Assembly: GCA_002331255.1 (NCBI GenBank) | Contig: DCZD01000029.1 | Coordinates: 22,203-30,383 of the forward strand | Length of the DNA stretch: 8,181 nucleotides | DNA from: Acidimicrobiaceae bacterium UBA2093 | GTDB lineage: Bacteria; Actinomycetota; Acidimicrobiia; Acidimicrobiales; Ilumatobacteraceae | Reading direction: 5' to 3' | Part shown: one piece after another, positions 1-6,600 of the stretch | Layout of the letters: each line of letters opens with the position of its first letter | Numbering within the stretch: position 1 is the first letter of the stretch | Notes under the pieces: model-generated | What the model saw: the letters and a program-made list of their open reading frames with translations, nothing else | Told to the model about the DNA's origin: nothing | The model's database searches: none | Position numbers and translations under genes: made by a program

Positions 1-201
1 TTGCTCGACAGTTTGGCGAACTGGTTGTACGTATTGGCAGTACGAGAAGGTTTGCTGTCTGTCGTGTCGGTGATTGTGTCGTTGTATCCGGGCACCACCA
101 TGATGTTGGCGGTCGGAGTCGACGATGAACGAGTGCACCGCTCACAAGTCTTCGGCGTAGCCCTGGCCGCAGTTGCGGTCTGTGTCATAGCGCTCAACTG
201 A
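1..201 (+). CDS. EamA/DMT-family transporter, C-terminal fragment
   Basis: This is the 3' end of a gene that begins before the window; the TTG at position 1 is simply the first codon seen and need not be a start. The 66 visible residues hold two hydrophobic segments, roughly residues 17-38 (with the motif LLSVVSVIVSLYPGTTMML) and 49-65, separated by a short polar stretch with DDERVHRSQ. The order 'LSVV-x-SLYP-TxxLA ... ER-x-x-QxxGVALA' is how the last two helices of EamA (drug/metabolite transporter superfamily) proteins usually read. EamA proteins are ten-helix inner-membrane permeases that move small metabolites; substrate cannot be told from this fragment. The usual 'GE' before the conserved Arg is replaced by 'DDE'. 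Family assignment is from remembered family pattern, not from a search. It is followed after 26 bp by a small membrane-protein gene on the same strand, so the two may be co-transcribed. Confidence 0.72.
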   Translation: MLDSLANWLYVLAVREGLLSVVSVIVSLYPGTTMMLAVGVDDERVHRSQVFGVALAAVAVCVIALN

Positions 202-227
202 ACGACGGGGCAATCTAAAGTCGACCC

Positions 228-479
228 ATGAAGTCGCTCGCGATGGCAGCCGCAATCGTCATGCTGGCAATCATGACGCTCGGAGTTTTTTCGCTCATCG
301 TCGCCCTGCGCTCGCCAGAACGACAATCGACGAAAATTGTCGCGACCATCTTCAGCTCGTTAGCGGTCGTTGCAGGCGGGTGGCTGATGTTGCTCGAAGT
401 CGGAATAGGTGCCCGATTGATCGGCATGATCGTCACCGCGACAGGTGTGTTGGCACTGTTGCGTATGTGGCGAACATGA
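228..479 (+). CDS. Small hypothetical membrane protein (three predicted helices)
   Basis: An 83-residue protein starting with ATG and ending with TGA. I do not recognise a family. The sequence is mostly hydrophobic and resolves into three likely membrane helices at about residues 4-27, 37-58 and 61-79. A short charged loop (RSPERQSTK, residues 28-36) lies between helices 1 and 2, and the protein ends in the basic tail RMWRT. No catalytic motif, cysteine or signal cleavage site is visible. The ribosome-binding site is weak: AAAG sits about seven bases ahead of the ATG, and a better GGGG run at 206-209 is too distant. A second in-frame ATG at 243 is possible but would cut into helix 1. It lies 26 bp after the transporter fragment and on the same strand, which suggests an operon tail. 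Its reality rests on the coherent hydrophobic pattern; the antisense reading over it lacks any such pattern. Confidence 0.6.
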   Translation: MKSLAMAAAIVMLAIMTLGVFSLIVALRSPERQSTKIVATIFSSLAVVAGGWLMLLEVGIGARLIGMIVTATGVLALLRMWRT

Positions 480-506
480 GGCGCAAGACTCGAAGTAAGA
501 ATTTTT

Positions 507-534
507 TTACCTACTGAACATCTGTCATAGGTAA
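507..534. promoter_or_regulatory. Imperfect inverted repeat upstream of the adhesin gene
   Basis: The left arm TTACCTAcTGA (507-517) and right arm TCATAGGTAA (525-534) are reverse complements over ten base pairs with one extra C at 514, separated by a 7-base centre (ACATCTG). It ends 26 bp before the ATG at 561. It could be a two-fold operator for a dimeric repressor or activator, or a hairpin in the 5' leader of the adhesin mRNA. It is not a rho-independent terminator for the upstream gene, because the T-run (502-508) comes before the stem and not after it; read on the other strand the stem is followed by A residues. No convincing -35/-10 pair can be assigned; TAGGTA at 528-533 inside the right arm is only a weak -10 candidate. 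The dyad is directly seen; its role is inferred. Confidence 0.5.
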
Positions 535-560
535 CGCCGCTGTGCCTACCGTTGGAAACT

Positions 561-662
561 ATGTCTGGCGCGCCTCGGCAGCGACTCATCAGGTGTCGCA
601 ACGTTGTACTCAGTGCACTCGTCACTCTCGGTGCAGTGCTGTGTGTGCAACCGGCACGGGCA
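561..662 (+). other. Sec signal peptide of the adhesin
   Basis: The first 34 residues have the three expected parts: a basic n-region (RQRLIRCRN), a hydrophobic core (VVLSALVTLGAVLCV) and a polar c-region QPARA with A-x-A at 32-34, followed by YQAGG as the likely mature start. The cysteine at residue 28 is preceded by VL and not by G, A or S, so this is not a lipoprotein signal. The YSIRK-G/S motif common in streptococcal and staphylococcal wall proteins is absent, as is usual in actinomycetes. Confidence 0.85.
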
Positions 663-3600
663 TATCAGGCCGGAGGCTCACTCAGCTATGACGTGATAAC
701 TGGCTATTCAGGGTTGAGAACGACATTGGCTGTGACGGGAAGTCTCACGAATGACGGTGGTGGCTCACTCGACAGCGGCCAAGACTGGTCAATCACCAGC
801 TCCACGTTCACGCCCTCGACAATGAGGTCCCTCACCGGATTCAGTTGGACCGGGTACGCCACCGGCTGTGTGCCGTCAGCAAACAGCAACACCACATGTT
901 CTCGAGGAAATGTGTCGTTCACCTTCTCTCGTCCAGTGCGCAATCCGGTCATGCATATTGCTGACTTCGGTGGTCGATTCGAATCGACTTGCATCGTGTC
1001 AATCAAGGGAACCCTAAAGAGTGCGTCGTCAAGTCCTGCTGGTGCGACTCTGAGCTTGTTGTCTGGGGCGATCACCGTCACGTCGAGCAGTATCACGGGA
1101 AGAAGCGGTGCACCGAATACGAACAGTTCTCATGCCAGTGGATCAGTGCAGGTGACCGGGACCATCTCATCGTTGTCGTTCGCAGAGGACGTCACGGTGT
1201 ATCGCAATGGCGGATCCCCCTGCAACACCGGCGATGCGCAAAGTGCGGGTGAGAAATTGCATGTCGTCTTTTCCTACGGAGAGGACTATGGCGACGGAAA
1301 AGCGACCTATGACGGCAGTGCCGCAGCCAGCCATGTCATCGGAGACTTGATGCTCGGATCAAGTGGCACAGTGTCAGCCGAGAACTTGACCACACTGAAC
1401 TCTTCGACGAGCCGTGTCGCCGCATCGCCGATCGCGTCTGCCGCCGCTACAAGCGACACCGACAACGCCATCTCCGGGACACCGACGGCGGCATCAATCG
1501 ATCAGGCGTACTCATTGACCGTGCCGATCTCCGGTGCGTCACAGGCGGGACAAGTCTGCGGCTTCATCGACATGAACGACAGTGGTACCTACACGACGTC
1601 ATCACCCAACGAAATGGCATGCACATCGTTCGCCGCCTCGGCCACATCGGTTGTGCTGACGTGGGCTGCATCGCAGTGGCCAGCAGGTGCGACACCCGTC
1701 GCATCGACAGGTCTTCGCCTTCGCGCCGCGTATGGAACTGCTCCAACCGGCGCAGCGAACCCCACAGGCCCGGCCGACTCTGGTGAGGTCGAGGACTACT
1801 TGGTGCAACTTCTGTCGCCGTTGCCACCACTTGCCCAAAGCTTGACGGGGTCGGGAACCGTCGATGCGAACCAGACGTTCACTCCGGCCACGTCTCAGGG
1901 TTCGATCGACACGTCGCGAACATGCCTTGTCGATTCATCCGTGACTCCGAGTACATGTGGCTCTTCACTGACAGTTCCCGGAGAGGGCACGTACACGGTC
2001 AACGGCAACGGCACCATCACCTTTGATCCGAACCCCGGCTTCACTGGCCCCGTGACGCCCGTCAGTTATCGCATTGAGGACACGTCGGGAAACCAGTCAA
2101 CCTCGACCATCAGCCCGACAATCGTCGCGCCCCCGTCGGTGAATGACGATTCGACCTCGACGGCATACAACACACCAGTGCAGGCGTCGGTCTTGGGGAA
2201 TGACACTTCCAACACAGGTACGGCACTCGCCGGATCAGGAGTGAAGTTGTGCGGTACCTCTCAGTCGCCACCTAACTGTTCGGCGACGAGCGTTGCTGTG
2301 AGTGGTCAAGGTACGTTCTCTCTCAACACCTCGACCGGTGTCGTCACGTTCACCCCCTTGTCATCGTTCACCGGCACAGCATCGATCAATTACCAAGCGA
2401 CGGACAGCCTTGGCGGAGTCGATTCAGCAGCCCTATCCGTGGCCGTTGCGCAGCCAGCAGGCATGAGTGCGTCTCCCACCGCACAGACCGGTGCACTCGA
2501 CACCAATCAGACCGTCACTTTGTCAGCCACCGCTGGAACGGGTACGTCTCTTGACACGTCAAAGACCTGCATTGTCTCTGGCGCCACGTGTGTGCGCTCG
2601 CTCGTGGTGCCCGGGGAGGGGACCTACACGGTGAATGCAAATGGCACTGTCACATTCGACCCGTTGCCGACGTTCACCGGTGTCGCAACCCAACAGACGT
2701 ATCGCGTGGAGGATCTCGTTGGTCAACAGAAGACGTCAACGCTCACATTGACTGTCGCCGGCGTACCGAACGTGGTGAACGACACATCGACTGGTTCCTA
2801 TGACACGAACCAGACCATCACGCCACTTTCCAACGACACAGCCGGCACCGGAACATCTCTGTCATCGCCGGTGAAGCTATGCACGACATCAACAGCCAAC
2901 GGCTCATGCACAGGTTCATCGCTCACCGTTACTGGTGAGGGCACGTACACGGCCAATGCGAACGGCACGGTCACATTCGACCCGTTGCCCTCGTTCACAG
3001 GAAATGCGACGCCCATCAAATATGTCGTGACCGACGGACTCGGTCAGGTCGGCGCAGGAACCATCTCATCGACGGTGCAGAGCCCGCCAGCTTCGACGGC
3101 CGCCGCTGACACCTCGTCTGGTGCGACCGGAGTTGCGCAGACGAAAAATCTCTTGACGAACGACACGGTTGGGGCGACGGGAGTGACTTTCGATGCGAGC
3201 GCAGTGAGGCTCTGCTCGAGTGGCCAAACCCCGAACAGTTGTACAGCGACGTCCATGGCGGTGGCCGGTCAGGGAACATATTCCGTCAACACCTCGACCG
3301 GTGTCGTCACATTCACGCCATGCTCTGCCGTCAACACGCCGGCGGGAGCATCATGCGCCGGCGCTTTCACGGGAAGCGCGACACCAGTGACCTATCAAGT
3401 GTCGACCAACACAGCACAATACGCATCGTCGACGTTCACGGCGACTGTCATCGCTCCACCAACTGTGGTTGCAGACACCGGAACTGGCAACTGGGATGTC
3501 AATCAGGCATTTCAGCCACTTGCGAATGACTCGGCAGCAAGTGGGACCACGCTCAACTCGGTTCCGCTCGGAATTTGTGTCAACGGAACCGCCGTCGCAT

Positions 3601-6600
3601 CGTGCACAGGTACGTCGCTCACTGTTGCAAACCAAGGCACCTACACCATGAATGCGGTCACCGGCAGGGTGACGTTCGACCCCCTTCCTTCCTTCACTGG
3701 TGATGCGACACCTATTCAATATGTGGCGGCCGACGCGCTTGGCCAAAAGACCGCATCGACGATCACCCCGACCGTGACCATGCCGCCAGCTCCAACCGCG
3801 ACGTCGCAGACAAAAACTGTGATACCAGGCGGGACAGCGACGTTCACCACACTTACCGGCACAGGTGGCCTCGCTTCATCGGGCGGGCCGGCCTTCACGA
3901 CATCAGCAACGTGTCTTGTCGACACATCCGTGTCACCCAACACCTGTGGCACATCGCTGACAGTCTCAGGTGAAGGCACGTACAGCCTCAATCAGTCGAC
4001 CGGAGTGGTGACATTCACGGCGAGCGGTTCAGCAACTGCAGGTGTCAAGACACCTGTCACGTATCGCGTCACTGACGCCACTGGCCAGACCGCGACATCA
4101 ACAATCACGCCGATCATTCCCGCACCACCGACTGTGGCAAACGACGAGTCTGTCAACGAACAAAATGCCACCCAGAACGTGAGTGTGCTGTCAAACGACT
4201 CCGCGACCGCCTACACGACGTTATCTGCCTCGACCGTGAAGCTTTGCCCGAGTGGTGCGACCGCTCCATACAACGCGTCGAATTGCAGTTTGTCCACTTT
4301 GTCCGTGACAAACCAGGGCACTTACACCGCGAATGCAGATGGAACAATCTCATTTGTACCGTGTGTGTCGGCTGCAGCTGGCGTGTGTCCAGCGAATGAA
4401 AAATACTCAGGTGTCGTCACGGCTGCTCGATATGTGGTGGCCGACAACTTGGGGCAATACGGCTCAGCTCTGTACACCCCGACGGTGTTGCCACCACCTG
4501 TCGCTCGTGCATCTAACGACACCGGGTCTGCTGCGTTCGCCGCGAACGTGACGTTCACACCCCTCGCAAATGACTCGGGCGGCACGACGACTGGTCTTGT
4601 TGGTTACACGTCCACGGGAACCGCAACACTTGATCCGACAACTGTCCGGCTGTGCTCGTCTGGTCAATCGGCACCGAATTGCACGGCGTCATCACTGACG
4701 ACCGCAGACGGCACCTACGCGGTCAGCACTTCCACCGGCGACATCACATTCACACCGGCCACCAACTTCACCGGCACGCCGTCTAATCCGCCGACGTATC
4801 AAGTGTGCAACGTGATCGGTGGGACATGGCTACCGATGGCGCCGCCTGCATCGTGCGGTGCCGCACAGGTGGCAGCCACGATCGCGGCACCATGGGCCCC
4901 GGTGGCAACCAATGACAGTCCGACGGGAACGTGGAACACCCCACTTGCCGTCAATGTTCTTGCAAACGACACAAAGGACTCCGCACTGTCCCTTGTTGCT
5001 TCTTCGGTGAGATTGTGCGCTGCCTTACAAACGCCACCGAACTGCACACTCACGTCGCTCACGGTCGCGGACGAGGGCGTGTATTCCGTGAACACATCGA
5101 CAGGTGTGATCACATTCACGCCGTTTGCGGATTTCATCGATACTGCCGCCACAAGCCCGAGGTATCAAGTGTCCGATTCCTTCGGCGCTGTCACGTCCGC
5201 AACCATCACACCGACGATTGCCCCGCCACCGACCCCGGTCGCTAACCCAGAGAGCAAATCGCTGCCACCTGGTGGCACGGCCACGTTCACAAACGTCATC
5301 GGAACGTCGGCGCTTGCGTCGGGAACGTCGTTGCAGACTGGAAACAGCGATGGTCCTTGTCTCGTTGACCCCAGTGACAGCATCTGCAAGGCGTCTGTCA
5401 CCGTCGCAGGCGAAGGCACATGGACCATCAACAGGACCACCGGAGTCGCCACGTTTGCCGCCGATCCATCGGCTGCGAGTGGCACCCTCACGCCGATCAC
5501 GTACCGCGTGACAGACGGTGCCGGACAGACCGCATCAGCATTCCTCACCGTGTCGATTCCTCCGCTTCCCGCTCCCGTGAACGACACGTCCTCAGGTGCA
5601 TATGACACGAATCAGACGACGAGTGTGCTTGGAAACGATGTGAGCGGCACTGGGACCACACTCGTGCCCTCGTCGATCAAGATCTGCACTGTCGCAACCA
5701 CGAATGCAACGTGCACCGGTACCACGCTCACAATTTCCGGAGAAGGTACCTACACAGCCAACGCCGACGGAACGGTGACGTTCGATCCGTTGCCGACCTT
5801 CACCGGAACTGCAACAGCAATCAAATACACCGTGACGGACAATCTCGGACAGATCGGATCGGGCACATTGACGTCGACGGTCCAGAATCCTGCGACGCCA
5901 GTTGCGACTTCCGAGACGAAGGCAGCCTTGCCAGGTACAACTGCAACGTTCTCGACCATCACCGGGGCGTCGGGACTTGTCACGGGCTCTGGTCTTGTCA
6001 CGGGGGCAGTCGCATCAGGGCCGTGCCTTGTTGACCCGGCAGACTCACTGTGCAAGACCTCAATCTCCATCACTGGGGTCGGCACATGGGCAATCGACCA
6101 GACAACAGGAGTTGCCACGTTTGCGGTGTCGCCGACCGCGCCAGCGGGCAGTAGTTCGTCAGTGCAATACAAAGTCACCGATGTCGCCGGCCAAATCGGC
6201 ACATCGACACTCACGGCCGTTGTCCCTGTCGCGCCAACTCCGGCTCCCGACACCGCCACCGTCGCTTGGAACACCGCTCAGAACATCTCGGTGCTCGCCA
6301 ACGACCGAGTTGATGCCGCCACGTCCGTCGATCGCTCGTCTGTTCGACTTTGCGGTCTGTCTCCGGCACAGGCTGCCCCGAACTGCACGCAAAGCACCCT
6401 CGCAGTGGCTGGGCAGGGAACGTACGCGGTGCAGCCTGACGGCACGGTCACGTTCACTCCCGAGCCCTCATTCGTCGGAGTCGCCACACCGATCTCCTAT
6501 GTCATGGCTGACGCTGTGGGGCAGAAGGGAACCAGCACACTGACGGTGACAGTGGCGACGCCAGCTGCACCGAGTGCATCGCCACAGACCAAGTCACTTG

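Noticed and set aside
495..510. Possible AT-rich terminator hairpin (GTAAGA/TTTTAC) around the T-run after the small membrane gene
   Set aside because: Only six weak A-T pairs including a G-T wobble, and the T-run forms part of the stem; it does not resemble a working rho-independent terminator.
512..533. Promoter hexamers for the adhesin (TTTACC with TAGGTA)
   Set aside because: Both are poor matches to the consensus and lie inside or beside the dyad; the sequence alone does not support a promoter call.
215..625. 136-codon minus-strand reading over the small membrane gene and adhesin start
   Set aside because: It covers the antisense of two better-supported genes, including the intergenic dyad, and has no recognisable motif or hydrophobic organisation.
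630..660. Lipoprotein signal at the cysteine in GAVLCVQP
   Set aside because: The residue before the cysteine is leucine, which does not fit the lipobox (G/A/S needed), and a clear AxA signal peptidase I site and an LPATG anchor are present.
5750..6543. Long open readings on both strands over the repeat array (for example about 174 codons at 5750-6274 minus and 213 codons at 5902-6543 plus)
   Set aside because: They lie entirely within the adhesin reading frame, are rich in Arg/Ser/His or Val/Pro as expected for shifted frames of this GC-rich repeat DNA, and show no domain or signal.
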